From positions 62,001 through 126,000 of the forward strand of contig CAKZPD010000036.1 in the NCBI GenBank assembly GCA_937138475.1: a DNA stretch of 64,000 bases. Direction: 5' to 3'. The notes beneath the pieces were generated by a model. It saw nothing but the letters and a program-made list of their open reading frames with translations. It ran no database searches and was not told where the DNA came from. This document shows positions 8,705 through 18,244 of the stretch, piece by piece (position 1 is the stretch's first letter; every line of letters starts with the position of its first letter). The translations under genes were made by a program, and so were the position numbers. This stretch comes from an uncultured Sulfitobacter sp. GTDB lineage: Bacteria; Pseudomonadota; Alphaproteobacteria; Rhodobacterales; Rhodobacteraceae.

Positions 8705-9577
8705 ATGCAACACCCCAAGATCGCGATCATCGGCGGATCCGGCCTGTATGATATCCAAGGGCTCAAGAACCCGCGCTGGCAAGACATCGACACCCCTTGG
8801 GGGGCGCCCTCAGATGCGGTGTTGACCGGCGATCTTGACGGGCTGCCGATGGTCTTTTTGCCCCGCCACGGGCGCGGCCATATCCACAGCCCGACCAGCG
8901 TCCCCTATCGCGCCAATATTGATGCGCTCAAACGGTTGGGCGTTACCGATGTCGTGTCGATATCCGCCTGCGGGTCGTTCCGCGAAGACATGAAGCCCGG
9001 CGATTTTGTCATGGTCGATCAGTTCATCGACCGAACCTTTGCCCGCGATAAATCCTTTTTCGGGCCGGGCTGCGTGGCCCATGTGTCGGTTGCCCACCCC
9101 ACCTGTGCGCGCCTGACACAGGCCTGCCAAACCGCCGCCCAGGCCGCAGGCGTTACCGTGCATGGGCGTGGCACTTATCTGGCAATGGAGGGGCCGCAAT
9201 TCAGCACCCTGGCAGAATCGCAGATGTATCGCGACCATTGGGGCGCCGATGTCATCGGCATGACCAATATGCCCGAGGCCAAACTCGCCCGCGAGGCCGA
9301 GCTGTGCTATGCCTCGGTTGCGATGATCACTGATTACGACAGCTGGCACCCCGACCACGGCGAGGTCGAGGTCACACAGATCATTGAAACCCTGACAGCC
9401 AACGCCGGCAAAGCCCGCGACATGCTGCGCCATCTGCCCGCGCTGCTGCACACCCGGCCGGCCCCCTGCCCGCAAGGGTGTGACCGGGCGCTTGAGCACG
9501 CAATCCTGACCGCCCCGCAAGCGCGCTGCCCTGATATGCTAAGCCGGCTTGATGCGGTGGCGGGCCGTGTTCTATAG
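8705..9577 (+). CDS. mtnP: S-methyl-5'-thioadenosine phosphorylase
   Basis: 290-residue purine-nucleoside-phosphorylase-family enzyme. It cleaves methylthioadenosine, the by-product of polyamine synthesis and quorum-signal synthesis, with phosphate to adenine and methylthioribose-1-phosphate. IGGSGLYDIQGL (residues 9-20) is the phosphate-binding start; RHGRGHIHSP and ACGSFREDMKPGDFVMVDQFIDRT follow, and MTNMPEAKLAREAELCYA carries the purine-site residues. GGAG lies upstream of the ATG. apt follows after 36 bases and salvages the released adenine, so the two genes form a metabolic pair and probably one operon. Confidence 0.95.
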   Translation: MQHPKIAIIGGSGLYDIQGLKNPRWQDIDTPWGAPSDAVLTGDLDGLPMVFLPRHGRGHIHSPTSVPYRANIDALKRLGVTDVVSISACGSFREDMKPGDFVMVDQFIDRTFARDKSFFGPGCVAHVSVAHPTCARLTQACQTAAQAAGVTVHGRGTYLAMEGPQFSTLAESQMYRDHWGADVIGMTNMPEAKLAREAELCYASVAMITDYDSWHPDHGEVEVTQIIETLTANAGKARDMLRHLPALLHTRPAPCPQGCDRALEHAILTAPQARCPDMLSRLDAVAGRVL

Positions 9578-9613
9578 CAGGCAGCGCATGCAGATGATGA
9601 ATAGGATCTCCAG

Positions 9614-10144
9614 ATGAAAACCGTTGCGGACTATATTCGCACCATTGCCGACTTCCCGCACGAAGGGATCATGTTTCGCGATGTGACCACGCTCTTTGCT
9701 GATCCGCGCGGATTTCGCATGGCGATCGACCAGATGCTGCATCCCTATGCCGGGCTGCGCATCGACAAGGTCGTGGGGCTTGAGGCGCGCGGATTTATCC
9801 TGGGCGGCGCCATCGCCCATCAGCTAAGCATCGGCTTTGTGCCGATCCGCAAAAAGGGCAAACTGCCAGGGCGCACCATCAGCCAGGATTACAAGCTGGA
9901 ATATGGCGATGCGATTGTTGAACTGCATGACGATGCCATTCAGCCCGGTGAAAAGGTCTTGCTGGTCGATGATCTGCTGGCAACCGGCGGCACCGCCGAG
10001 GCGGGCATAAAACTGGTCGAACGCCTGGGCGGCGAGATTATCTCATGCGCCTTTATCGTCGATCTGCCGGAATTGGGTGGCCGCAAGAAACTGACCGAAA
10101 TGGGCATGGATGTGCATGCGCTTTGCGCTCTTGACGGGCACTAG
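9614..10144 (+). CDS. apt: Adenine phosphoribosyltransferase
   Basis: 176-residue enzyme that converts adenine and PRPP to AMP. The PRPP-binding loop [14 protein letters not shown] is at residues 115-128, and the adenine-side [16 protein letters not shown] lies at about 56-71. [14 protein letters not shown] near the N terminus is diagnostic for Apt rather than other phosphoribosyltransferases. Its position directly after mtnP lets it recycle adenine released from methylthioadenosine. AGGA stands upstream of the start. The downstream neighbour converges with 15 bases between stop codons. Confidence 0.97.
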   Translation: MKTVADYIRTIADFPHEGIMFRDVTTLFADPRGFRMAIDQMLHPYAGLRIDKVVGLEARGFILGGAIAHQLSIGFVPIRKKGKLPGRTISQDYKLEYGDAIVELHDDAIQPGEKVLLVDDLLATGGTAEAGIKLVERLGGEIISCAFIVDLPELGGRKKLTEMGMDVHALCALDGH

Positions 10145-10159
10145 GGCGCCCTGGGGACG

Positions 10160-11575
10160 TCACAGGCGCAAGACCGCACCGGGGTTCATAATCCCCTTGG
10201 GGTCAAGCGCCCCCTTGATGGCCCGCATCGCCGCCAGCTTGGCCGGGTCGCCAAAATGTTCCAGGTCTGCGACCTTCAGGCGGCCGATCCCGTGTTCGGC
10301 ACTGATCGAGCCGTCGAATTGTGCCACGACATCATGCACCACCCCTTTGATTGCCGCGCGGTGATGGGCAAAATCTGCCCGCGCGCCGCCCTTTGGGGCA
10401 AAGACATTGAAATGCAGATTTCCATCGCCCAGATGGCCAAAACAGTTGATCCGATACGCGCCCAGCGCGGCGATCTGGTCGCTGGCCTTGCTGATAAACC
10501 CCGGCACAAAGGCCAGCGGCACCGAAATATCATGCGATGACACGGCCCCGATCAGGCGATTGGCCTCGGGGATATGTTCGCGCACGGCCCAAAACGCCTC
10601 GGCTTGGCGGGCGTTCTGGGCGATCACCCCATCTTCGACCAAGCCGCGGGCGTGGCCCTCGGTGAACAACCGTTCCAGTATGTCTTGCGGATCCATGCCT
10701 ATTGGCAGGCCGACTTCAATCAGCACGCACCAGGCCGGGGGCTGATCAAAGGGCTGTCGCACATCCGGTAACGTATCTGCCAGAAATGTCAGCCCGGCGC
10801 CATGGATCAATTCGAACGCGCTGATCAATTCGCCCACCTGGCTGCGCGCCAGCGCCAAAAGGTCCAGCGCCTGCGCGGGGCTGCCCACCGTCAAGATCGC
10901 TGTGCCGGTGCCATGCGGGCGGGGAAACAATCGCAGCGCAGCCGCGGTGATCACCCCCAACGTGCCCTCGGCGCCAATCAGAAGGTTGCGAAGATCATAC
11001 CCGGTGTTGTCCTTGCGCAGACGGCGCAATCCGTTCCACACCGTGCCATCGGGCAAGACCGCCTCAAGGCCCAGACATAAATCGCGCGCATTGCCATAGC
11101 GCAGCACATTGGTGCCGCCGGCATTGGTCGAAAGGGTGCCGCCGATCCGGGCCGACCCTTCCGAGGCCAGCGATAACGGAAACAGCCGTCCGGCATCCTG
11201 GGCCGCCGCCTGAACGTCGGCCAAAATCGCCCCGGCCTCGGCGATCAGGATATCTTCGGCGGGGTGGACGCTGCGGATGGCGTTCATCCGCTCAAGCGAC
11301 AGGATCAGTGGCGCCGGGCCATCAGGGGCCACCTGCCCCCCCACCAGCCCTGTGCCCCCGCCATAAGGCACAATACCAAGCCCGGCCTGACCGGCCAGAC
11401 GCACCAGGGTCGCGACCTCTTGCACCGTGCGCGGCAGGGCCAAGGCGGCGCATTGACCGGCAAATATGCCACGCGGTTCTTGCAAATAGCGCGGCTGCGG
11501 CGGCTGCAACACCTTTGGGTCCAACTGCTCTGCCGCAAGGGCCAAGAACCGGTCTGCTGCGCTTGTGTTGGCCAT
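10160..11575 (-). CDS. FAD-binding oxidoreductase of the GlcD/D-lactate dehydrogenase type
   Basis: 471-residue flavoprotein of the FAD-linked oxidase C family. The N-terminal PCMH-type FAD domain contains VPYGGGTGLVGGQVAP and the covalent-loop region GGTLSTNAGGTNVLRYGNARDLCLGLEAVLPDG. The C-terminal cap ends with GHLGDGNLHFNVFAP and SAEHGIGRLK, both typical of GlcD, D-lactate and D-2-hydroxyglutarate dehydrogenases. The substrate is probably a D-2-hydroxyacid; glcE and glcF partners are absent, so it likely acts alone. The start at 11575 (MANTSAADRF) has AAGGACAG upstream. Same strand as the GNAT gene 47 bases upstream. Confidence 0.9.
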   Translation of the reverse strand: MANTSAADRFLALAAEQLDPKVLQPPQPRYLQEPRGIFAGQCAALALPRTVQEVATLVRLAGQAGLGIVPYGGGTGLVGGQVAPDGPAPLILSLERMNAIRSVHPAEDILIAEAGAILADVQAAAQDAGRLFPLSLASEGSARIGGTLSTNAGGTNVLRYGNARDLCLGLEAVLPDGTVWNGLRRLRKDNTGYDLRNLLIGAEGTLGVITAAALRLFPRPHGTGTAILTVGSPAQALDLLALARSQVGELISAFELIHGAGLTFLADTLPDVRQPFDQPPAWCVLIEVGLPIGMDPQDILERLFTEGHARGLVEDGVIAQNARQAEAFWAVREHIPEANRLIGAVSSHDISVPLAFVPGFISKASDQIAALGAYRINCFGHLGDGNLHFNVFAPKGGARADFAHHRAAIKGVVHDVVAQFDGSISAEHGIGRLKVADLEHFGDPAKLAAMRAIKGALDPKGIMNPGAVLRL

Positions 11576-11622
11576 TGGGCTGCTGTCCTTATCGTGAAAA
11601 CCGCATGTTGAAACCCGCGCGA

Positions 11623-12207
11623 CTAGCCCGCGTCGGTCTTGCCGCGCCGGTCGCTGCGCAGCGCTGCATAGAGAACATGCGTGCGCCAACGGCCGTTGAT
11701 CTGCAAATAGCTTTGGGCAACGCCTTCGTATTTGAAACCGGTTTTTTCCAAAAGCCCCCGCGATGCGGCATTTTCCGGCAGGCAGGCGGCCTCGATCCGC
11801 GACAGGTCAAGACGGTTAAAGGCATGATGCACCAGGGCCTGAATCGCCTCGCGCATGAAACCCTGGCGGGCAAAGGCCTGCCCCGTCCAATACCCCAACG
11901 TGCCCGCCTGGGCCGGCCCACGCCGCAGATTGTCCAACGTGATCGCGCCCAAAAGCGCGTTGTCACTGCGCCGGACCAAAAACAACGGCAGGGCCGTGCC
12001 GCCGCTGACCGAACGCTGCGCCCAATACACCCGGTTGGTGAACCCCTTGCGGGTCAGGTGATCGCTGGACCAGCTTGGCTCCCACGGGGTGAGGTAATCA
12101 ATGCTGTTCAATCGCAGGGCCGACCAGGCGCGAAAATCCGAATGCACCGGCGGGCGCAGGGTCATGCGCTCGGTTTCGATTCGCAGTTTGCGCCGCGCCA
12201 GCAACAT
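11623..12207 (-). CDS. RimJ/RimL-like GNAT N-acetyltransferase
   Basis: 194-residue acetyltransferase of the RimJ/RimL type. ETERMTLRPPVHSDFRAWSALR is the usual N-terminal strand-helix, and LGYWTGQAFARQGFMREAIQALVHHAF carries the Q/R-x-G-x-G/A-like acetyl-CoA loop, followed by RIEAACLPENAASRGLLEKTGFKYEG. Relatives acetylate ribosomal-protein N termini or small molecules; the substrate here is not known. Its ATG shares one base with the stop of the M16 protease gene (TGATG), so the two are translationally coupled. Confidence 0.9.
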   Translation of the reverse strand: MLLARRKLRIETERMTLRPPVHSDFRAWSALRLNSIDYLTPWEPSWSSDHLTRKGFTNRVYWAQRSVSGGTALPLFLVRRSDNALLGAITLDNLRRGPAQAGTLGYWTGQAFARQGFMREAIQALVHHAFNRLDLSRIEAACLPENAASRGLLEKTGFKYEGVAQSYLQINGRWRTHVLYAALRSDRRGKTDAG

Positions 12208-13469
12208 CAGGCCGCCCGGCGCTCCTGCAAGGCGGCCAAGGCCGGGGCGTTTTCGACCGGACCATAAAGCGCCAAGGCCGCCGCCGCACCCGATGCCATA
12301 TTCTGCGCAAAGTCGCGCACTTTCTGGGCGGTGACGGCGTCAATCATTGCCACGGTTTCCTCAAGCGGGGGCACCCGGTCCCAGATCTGCACAAGGCGGG
12401 CCAGACGTTCGGCGCGGTTTGATGGGCTTTCGAGCCCCATCAACAGCCCGGCCTTCATCTGCGCCCTGGCGCGGGCCACCTCGGCCTCGTTCATGTCGCT
12501 GGCGGCGCGCTTCATCTCGTCTATGGTGACATGGGCCAGCTCTTGAACCTGATCGCCGCTGGTTCCGGCATAAATCGTGGTCATCCCGGTATCGGCATAG
12601 GCCCCGGCCTGGGCAAAAATCGAATAACACAGCCCGCGCTTTTCACGGATTTCCTGAAACAACCGGCTGGACATGCCCCCGCCCAAAGCCGACGCATAAA
12701 TCTGGGCCACATAGATATCGTCATCCCGATACCCCGGCGATTCAAAGGAAAGCGCAAAATGCGCTTGCTCCAATTGTTTAATTTGCCGGCGCTCACCGCC
12801 GACAAATCGCGCCTTATCCGCGTCAAAGCCCGGTTTGGGCGTCATGGCGCCAAACAGCGCCTCGGCCAGTTTGACGATCTGATCGTGGTCCACCGCGCCG
12901 GCCGCCGAAAGGATCATCTGCTCAGGGCCATAGTGCTGCCCGATAAAGCTCCGCAGATCGTCGCGGGTGAAATTTGACACCCGTTCCGATGGGCCAAGAA
13001 TGGTGCGGCCGATGGGTTGATCGGGATAGGCCTCTTCTTGCAACCAGTCAAAAATCACATCATCGGGCGTATCAAGCGCCTGGCCGATCTCTTGCAGGAT
13101 CACCCCGCGCTCGACCTCGATTTCGGACAGATCAAGCGCCGGGTTCAACAAGATGTCGGCAATCACATCCAGGGCCAGCGGCACATCGTTCTGCAACACG
13201 CGCACATAATAGGCCGTCACCTCGCGAGAGGTATAGGCATTGATATAACCGCCGACGTCCTCGATGCTTTCGGCGATTTGCAGCGCCGACCGCCGGGCCG
13301 TGCCCTTAAAGGCCATATGCTCCAGAAAATGGGCGATGCCATTCTGGGCCGGGGTTTCATGCCGGGCGCCCGCCGTGACCCAAACGCCAATCGCCGCCGA
13401 GGCAAGCCCCGGCATTTCTTCGGTTACGATGCGAAACCCGTTCGCAAGCCGATGTTGTTGCAATGTCAC
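12207..13469 (-). CDS. M16-family zinc peptidase (mitochondrial-processing-peptidase-like)
   Basis: 420-residue protease. The inverted zinc motif HFLEH is at residues 47-51 (His47, Glu50 catalytic, His51), with the distal EIEVERGVILQEI segment providing the third zinc ligand. Two homologous halves follow, as in the pitrilysin family, and LGGGMSSRLFQEIREKRGLCYSI marks the C-terminal domain. It is the alphaproteobacterial relative of mitochondrial processing peptidase. No signal peptide is visible. It overlaps thrC by ATGA at its start and the GNAT gene by TGATG at its end. This thrC-M16-GNAT order is common in Rhodobacterales. Confidence 0.95.
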   Translation of the reverse strand: MTLQQHRLANGFRIVTEEMPGLASAAIGVWVTAGARHETPAQNGIAHFLEHMAFKGTARRSALQIAESIEDVGGYINAYTSREVTAYYVRVLQNDVPLALDVIADILLNPALDLSEIEVERGVILQEIGQALDTPDDVIFDWLQEEAYPDQPIGRTILGPSERVSNFTRDDLRSFIGQHYGPEQMILSAAGAVDHDQIVKLAEALFGAMTPKPGFDADKARFVGGERRQIKQLEQAHFALSFESPGYRDDDIYVAQIYASALGGGMSSRLFQEIREKRGLCYSIFAQAGAYADTGMTTIYAGTSGDQVQELAHVTIDEMKRAASDMNEAEVARARAQMKAGLLMGLESPSNRAERLARLVQIWDRVPPLEETVAMIDAVTAQKVRDFAQNMASGAAAALALYGPVENAPALAALQERRAA

Positions 13470-14854
13470 TTGGATAATTGTCCTTTGATAAGGCTGGTCA
13501 ACGCGCCCAGATCATTGGCCACACGCGTCACCCGCTCGGGCCTGTCATAAAGGTCGGCCATGCGCGATGGCAAGGGCGGGCGCACCGCCGTCGCCGCATG
13601 AACGGCGTCTGGGAATTTGGCGGGGTGTGCCGTGGCCAAAGTGACCATGGGCACGGCGGGGTTCAGCTGCTCTTGTGCGACTTTGACCCCCACCGCCGAA
13701 TGCGGGCACAGCAATTCGCCCGTTGCCGCCAGCGTCTGGGTGATCTGCGCGCTGGTTTGCGCTTCGCTGGCCCGCCCCGAGACATAATGCGATTGCAAGA
13801 CCTGCATCGCCCCCTGCGAGATGTCAAAACCGCCTTTGCCCAATTCCTGCATCAATTGCGCCACCGCCCCGGCATCACGATCATAGGCGTCAAACAATGC
13901 CCGTTCGAAGTTTGAGCTGACCTGAATATCCATCGACGGGCTGATCGACGGCACCACCTGCCCCTTGTGATAGCCCTGCCCGGACAGGCAGCGGTGCAAG
14001 ATATCGTTCTGATTGGTTGCCACCACCAGTTGATCAATCGGCAGCCCCATGCGCTTGGCGATATAACCGGCAAAAACATCGCCAAAATTTCCGGTGGGCA
14101 CGGTGAATGACACCTTGCGATGCGGCGCGCCAAGCGCCACCGCAGAAGAGAAATAATAGACCACCTGCGCCAACACCCGGCCCCAGTTGATCGAATTGAC
14201 CCCGGCCAGACGCACCGCATCGCGGAACGCAAAATCGTTGAACATATCCTTCAGGCGCGCCTGGCAATCGTCGAAATCACCATCCATGGCAAGCGCGTGA
14301 ACATTGCCTTCGGTCGGGGTGGTCATCTGACGGCGCTGCACCTCGGACACCCGGCCATGGGGATACAAAATGAACACATCCACATTGGACAGCCCGCGAA
14401 AGGCCTCGATCGCGGCGGATCCCGTATCGCCCGAGGTGGCGCCGACGATTGTTACCCGGTCGCCGCGGCGCGCCAGCGCCGTCTGGAACATCTGGCCAAT
14501 CAACTGCATGGCGAAATCTTTGAACGCCAGGGTCGGGCCGTGAAAAAGCTCTGCTAGGAAATGACCAGGGGCCAGTTGCACCAAAGGCGCGCGCGCCGCG
14601 TGACCGAACCCGGCATAGGCGCGTTCGATAATCGCGCGGAATTCGTCATCGGTGAAGACGCCACCGATAAAGGGGCGCATCACGCGAAAGGCGATCTCTT
14701 CATAGGGTTGGCCGGCAAGCGCGGCGATATCGCCGGCCGACATCTGTGGAATGGTCTGGGGCACATAAAGCCCACCATCGCGGGCCAGGCCCGTCAGCAT
14801 CGCGTCTTCAAAGTTCAATACAGGCGCTTTGCCTCGGGTCGAAATATACTGCAT
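13466..14854 (-). CDS. thrC: Threonine synthase
   Basis: 462-residue PLP enzyme that converts O-phosphohomoserine to threonine. MQYISTRGKAPVLNFEDAMLTGLARDGGLYVP is the standard N terminus of the long (fold-type II, ThrC-1) class. FHGPTLAFKDFAMQLIGQ contains the PLP lysine, and GATSGDTGSAAIEAF binds phosphate. The start at ATG 14854 matches the family; a longer in-frame form has no support. It follows surf1 by five bases and overlaps the M16 gene, so threonine synthesis is transcribed with the tail of the cytochrome oxidase operon. Confidence 0.96.
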   Translation of the reverse strand: MQYISTRGKAPVLNFEDAMLTGLARDGGLYVPQTIPQMSAGDIAALAGQPYEEIAFRVMRPFIGGVFTDDEFRAIIERAYAGFGHAARAPLVQLAPGHFLAELFHGPTLAFKDFAMQLIGQMFQTALARRGDRVTIVGATSGDTGSAAIEAFRGLSNVDVFILYPHGRVSEVQRRQMTTPTEGNVHALAMDGDFDDCQARLKDMFNDFAFRDAVRLAGVNSINWGRVLAQVVYYFSSAVALGAPHRKVSFTVPTGNFGDVFAGYIAKRMGLPIDQLVVATNQNDILHRCLSGQGYHKGQVVPSISPSMDIQVSSNFERALFDAYDRDAGAVAQLMQELGKGGFDISQGAMQVLQSHYVSGRASEAQTSAQITQTLAATGELLCPHSAVGVKVAQEQLNPAVPMVTLATAHPAKFPDAVHAATAVRPPLPSRMADLYDRPERVTRVANDLGALTSLIKGQLSK

Positions 14855-14859
14855 CGGTC

Positions 14860-15540
14860 CTAGCCTTGGTGTTTGGGTCGCAAGCGACCCCAGAAGAAAA
14901 CGGTCATCGCCAGCCAAATCGCGGCCAGCGAAAACCAAGTGATGGCGTATTGCAAGTGATCGTTCGGAATGCCCGCAGTATCAACCGGAATCGGCCAGGA
15001 TCCGGGGATTTGCGGATCGGCGCGGCGCAAGACGACCAACACAGGCAGGGTGTTCAACGCCGCGGCCATCTGATCCACGTCGCGGGCAAACCACAGGTTT
15101 TGCGCCCGGTCCGGCGCCGGCGTATAGCTGTCAGTTTCCTGGGGCCAATGCAGGTTTCCGGTAATGTCGAACGCCCCCTGGGGCACGGGCGCGCCCGCCA
15201 GGCCGGCGCTGGGCACAAAGCCGCGATCCACCAGCACCCGCCGGCCATCCTGGGCCACAAAGGCCGATATCAGGCGATACCCGGCACCAACCTGTTTGAC
15301 CGAAACCAACACCTTGATGTCCGGCCCGCTGAACTGTCCGCGCAGCTGCACAGGCAGGTATTTATCGCCCTCAGGGTCCGGGCGATCCGGCAAGGTAACC
15401 TCGGGCGCGCGAATGCGGGTCTCGATTTGCTCTAATATCTGTTGTTTCCAGGCAAGCCGCTGCATCTGCCACACGCCAAGACCCAGCAGAATGGCCAATC
15501 CGCCCGCGCCGAATATTGACAAGAACACCCAACGGCCCAT
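14860..15540 (-). CDS. SURF1-family cytochrome oxidase assembly protein
   Basis: 226-residue inner-membrane protein. A first membrane helix (residues 2-25, FLSIFGAGGLAILLGLGVWQMQRLAWK) has the SURF1 signature GxWQxxR, and a second helix lies near the C terminus (YAITWFSLAAIWLAMTVFFWGR). The periplasmic middle holds the conserved GRVLVDRGFVP-like segment. SURF1 proteins help insert heme a into subunit I of aa3 oxidase. The start at 15540 is chosen because the family begins just before the helix; ATGs 15 and 75 bases upstream are possible. The gene sits between ctaE and thrC. Confidence 0.9.
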   Translation of the reverse strand: MGRWVFLSIFGAGGLAILLGLGVWQMQRLAWKQQILEQIETRIRAPEVTLPDRPDPEGDKYLPVQLRGQFSGPDIKVLVSVKQVGAGYRLISAFVAQDGRRVLVDRGFVPSAGLAGAPVPQGAFDITGNLHWPQETDSYTPAPDRAQNLWFARDVDQMAAALNTLPVLVVLRRADPQIPGSWPIPVDTAGIPNDHLQYAITWFSLAAIWLAMTVFFWGRLRPKHQG

Positions 15541-15648
15541 GAAATCTGCACCCATTTCGGTCAAAGACAAAGGCGCCCGGAGACCCCGCGCGCCTTGTTG
15601 TCTTTTAGCTTGCAAAGGCGGATTTGCAACCCGCCCGCCGCGATGGGA

Positions 15649-16452
15649 TCAAAGGCCCCAGATGTACACGGCAAAGAACAGGAACAGCCACACCACATCA
15701 ACAAAGTGCCAATACCAGGCGGCGGCCTCAAAGCCGACATGACGTTCAGGGGTAAAGTGGCCCTTGATCGCACGAATCAAACAGATGGTCAGAAAGATCG
15801 TTCCGATAATGACGTGAAAGCCGTGAAAGCCGGTGGCCATGAAGAAGTTCGAAAAGAATTCATCCCCGCCAAAGGTCCAATCGTGATGAACCAGCAGCTC
15901 GTAATATTCAAAGGCCTGAAGCGCGGTGAACAAGATACCGAAAAAGATCCCGATGGCCAAACCATTGATCAAATCGCGGCGGTTGTTTTCATGCACCAAT
16001 GCGTGGTGCGCCCATGTCACCGCACAGCCAGACAGCAGCAACAGCAAGGTGTTGATCAGCGGCAAGTGAAAGGCATCAACCTGAAAGAATTCGGGCGCGA
16101 TGTATTCCGAACCGGCATATTCGTCCATCGGGTAAAGCGCGTGCTTGAAGAACGACCAGAACCAGGCGGCAAAGAACATGACCTCGGACATGATGAACAG
16201 GATGAACCCATAGCGCAGGCCGATCCGAACAACCGGGGTGTGATCGCCGATGTGGCTTTCGTGAACCACTTCGGACCACCAGGCAAACATCACATAAAGC
16301 ACCAGCGCCAAACCGGCGAGGAACAGATAAGGCGTGATCGCCTGCATCCAAAGCACCGCGCCGAACAGCATGGCAAATCCGCCAACTGCGCCAAGCAGCG
16401 GCCAGATGGAAGGGGCTAGGATATGGAAATCGTGGTTCTTTGCATTAGCCAT
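15649..16452 (-). CDS. ctaE: Cytochrome c oxidase subunit III
   Basis: 267-residue membrane subunit III of aa3-type cytochrome c oxidase, with seven transmembrane helices. [30 protein letters not shown] starts the first helix; [29 protein letters not shown] and [21 protein letters not shown] are family landmarks. It stabilises subunit I and supports proton uptake. ATG at 16452 with GGGAG upstream; five extra upstream codons are unlikely. The order ctaB - small ORF - ctaG - ctaE - surf1 is that of Paracoccus and Rhodobacter. Subunit I (ctaD) is not in the window. Confidence 0.97.
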   Translation of the reverse strand: MANAKNHDFHILAPSIWPLLGAVGGFAMLFGAVLWMQAITPYLFLAGLALVLYVMFAWWSEVVHESHIGDHTPVVRIGLRYGFILFIMSEVMFFAAWFWSFFKHALYPMDEYAGSEYIAPEFFQVDAFHLPLINTLLLLLSGCAVTWAHHALVHENNRRDLINGLAIGIFFGILFTALQAFEYYELLVHHDWTFGGDEFFSNFFMATGFHGFHVIIGTIFLTICLIRAIKGHFTPERHVGFEAAAWYWHFVDVVWLFLFFAVYIWGL

Positions 16453-16475
16453 GCGTGGCTCCCTCACTTTGGAGT

Positions 16476-17060
16476 TTAGTTCAGACTTGAGTCTGTGGTT
16501 GGCGTTACACCCTGCGCCGCGGCGACGCCATCGGGCAGGTCAATTTCATAAAACGTATATGACAGCGTGATCGTATGCACAAACTTTCCATCGCGGTCAT
16601 CAACGATTTCGGGGTCAACATAAAAGGTGACAGGCATCTGCACGGTTTCACCCGGCTGCAAGACCTGTTCCTCAAAGCAGAAGCACTGGATTTTGTTGAA
16701 AAACCCACCTGCGGCATAGGGCGTGACATTATAGCTGGCCGAGCCGGCAACAACCCGGTTCGTGGGGTTGTGGGCCTCGTAAAAGGCCAGCGCGGTCTCG
16801 CCGATGCGAACGTCCATTTCGGTGACGACCGGCTTAAAGGTCCATGGCATCTGGCTGTGCAGCGATCCATCAAAGCGCACTTTGATGGTTTGGTCCAGAA
16901 TGGCATCAGGGGCCACATCTGAAACGCCTGTCACACCGCCAAAGCCCGTGACCCGGCAGAACCAGTCATAAAACGGCACCGATGCCCAGGCCAAGGCCCC
17001 CATGACCAGAACCGTGCCAACAGTCATCGTGACCGTTTTCTGAGGCCCCGAAAGCGCCAT
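16476..17060 (-). CDS. ctaG: Cytochrome c oxidase copper-insertion protein CtaG/Cox11
   Basis: 194-residue assembly factor with one N-terminal membrane helix (about residues 10-30) and a periplasmic immunoglobulin-like domain that delivers copper to the CuB site of subunit I. The copper-binding motif CFCFEEQ lies in [14 protein letters not shown] near residue 125, and [15 protein letters not shown] after the helix is typical of Cox11. Its ATG shares one base with the TAA of the preceding small ORF, so translation is coupled. Length is normal. Confidence 0.97.
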   Translation of the reverse strand: MALSGPQKTVTMTVGTVLVMGALAWASVPFYDWFCRVTGFGGVTGVSDVAPDAILDQTIKVRFDGSLHSQMPWTFKPVVTEMDVRIGETALAFYEAHNPTNRVVAGSASYNVTPYAAGGFFNKIQCFCFEEQVLQPGETVQMPVTFYVDPEIVDDRDGKFVHTITLSYTFYEIDLPDGVAAAQGVTPTTDSSLN

Positions 17061-17239
17061 TATTGATCCCCCGCCCCGCTGGCGCTGCCTTCGGCGGCAG
17101 GCAATTCAAAATTGCTTTGGGTGATTTTGACAAAGGTCAACGCCATCACCAGCACCACAAAACCCGCCAGCATCAGACCAACGCCGACGTTGCGCGATTT
17201 GCGGCGGGTGTGAATTTCATGTTCTGCCTTGATGGTCAT
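17060..17239 (-). CDS. Small single-helix membrane protein in the cta operon
   Basis: 59-residue protein: a charged N terminus (MTIKAEHEIHTRRKSRNVG), one hydrophobic helix (VGLMLAGFVVLVMALTFVKI) and an acidic/small C-terminal tail. It resembles the short 'CoxF-like' or unnamed ORF found between ctaB and ctaG in related bacteria; a function in oxidase assembly is inferred from position only. The start at 17239 lies one base after the ctaB stop and uses the GGAGGG at the end of ctaB as ribosome binding site. It overlaps ctaG by TAATG. Confidence 0.75.
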   Translation of the reverse strand: MTIKAEHEIHTRRKSRNVGVGLMLAGFVVLVMALTFVKITQSNFELPAAEGSASGAGDQ

Positions 17240-17240
17240 G

Positions 17241-18179
17241 TCACCACCCTCCCAGCCCATAGGGGCGCAGGGCGGCTTCGATCAGGATCGCTCCGAAATG
17301 TGCAAACAGATACCACAGCGACAACCGGAAGAACTTGCGCTCGGTGCCATAGCTGTCTGCCTCGGCGCGCGGCTCGTCCCGGCGCCAGATATCCCAGGCG
17401 CCTTTCAGGAACAGCGCGTTCAACAGCACCGCCGTTGCCAGATACAGCGGCCCGCCAATGGCGGTGAACCCGGTGCCAACCGCCAGAACCGCCAGCAAAA
17501 CGGTATAAACGATGATATGGGCGCGGGTGGTGCGCCGCCCATGGGTCACGGTCAGCATCGGCACGCCCGCATCATCGTAATCGGATTTCATGAACAGGGC
17601 CAAAGCCCAGAAATGCGGCGGCGTCCACATAAAGATCAGCGCGAACATCAGCCACGCCTCGATCGAAAAACTGCCCGTGGCAACGATCCAGCCGATCACC
17701 GGCGGAAACGCCCCGGCGGCACCGCCGATGACGATGTTCTGCGGCGTCGAACGCTTAAGCCACATGGAATAGACCACGGCATAGAAAAAGATGGTAAAGG
17801 CCAGCATCGCCGCCGCCAGCAAATTCGCCGCAAGGGCCAGCATCATCACCGACAGGCCAGACAGGGCAACGCCCAGATACAAGGCTTCGCCGGCTTGGAC
17901 ACGCCCCGATGGGATCGGGCGCCCGACCGTGCGGCGCATCACCGCGTCGATATCGGCATCCCACCACATATTCAGCGCCCCCGAGGCCCCAGCCCCGATT
18001 GCGATAAACAAAATCGACGAAAACGCCACGACCGGATGCACCGATACAGGCGCCGCCAACAGACCGACGAGGGCCGTAAACACAACCAAAGACATCACGC
18101 GCGGCTTGAACAGGGCGATGTAATCCCCCATCTGCGCCTCGCGCTCGGCGGGCTTTTCGGAAAAGCTGACGTCTGTCAT
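17241..18179 (-). CDS. ctaB: Protoheme IX farnesyltransferase (heme O synthase)
   Basis: 312-residue polyprenyltransferase with about nine transmembrane segments. It attaches farnesyl to heme b to make heme o, the precursor of heme a for the aa3 oxidase. The first acidic motif is in NMWWDADIDAVMRRTVGRPIPSG and the second in FMKSDYDDAGVPML, both typical of the UbiA/CyoE family. ATG at 18179 with AAAGG upstream. It lies downstream of ctaC, separated by a strong hairpin, and upstream of the small ORF and ctaG. Confidence 0.96.
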   Translation of the reverse strand: MTDVSFSEKPAEREAQMGDYIALFKPRVMSLVVFTALVGLLAAPVSVHPVVAFSSILFIAIGAGASGALNMWWDADIDAVMRRTVGRPIPSGRVQAGEALYLGVALSGLSVMMLALAANLLAAAMLAFTIFFYAVVYSMWLKRSTPQNIVIGGAAGAFPPVIGWIVATGSFSIEAWLMFALIFMWTPPHFWALALFMKSDYDDAGVPMLTVTHGRRTTRAHIIVYTVLLAVLAVGTGFTAIGGPLYLATAVLLNALFLKGAWDIWRRDEPRAEADSYGTERKFFRLSLWYLFAHFGAILIEAALRPYGLGGW

Positions 18180-18244
18180 GGCAAAGCCTTTTTCACATTT
18201 CAGGCGCCCCAAGGCGCCATATTGCGGATCACTTGTGCAGCGGC

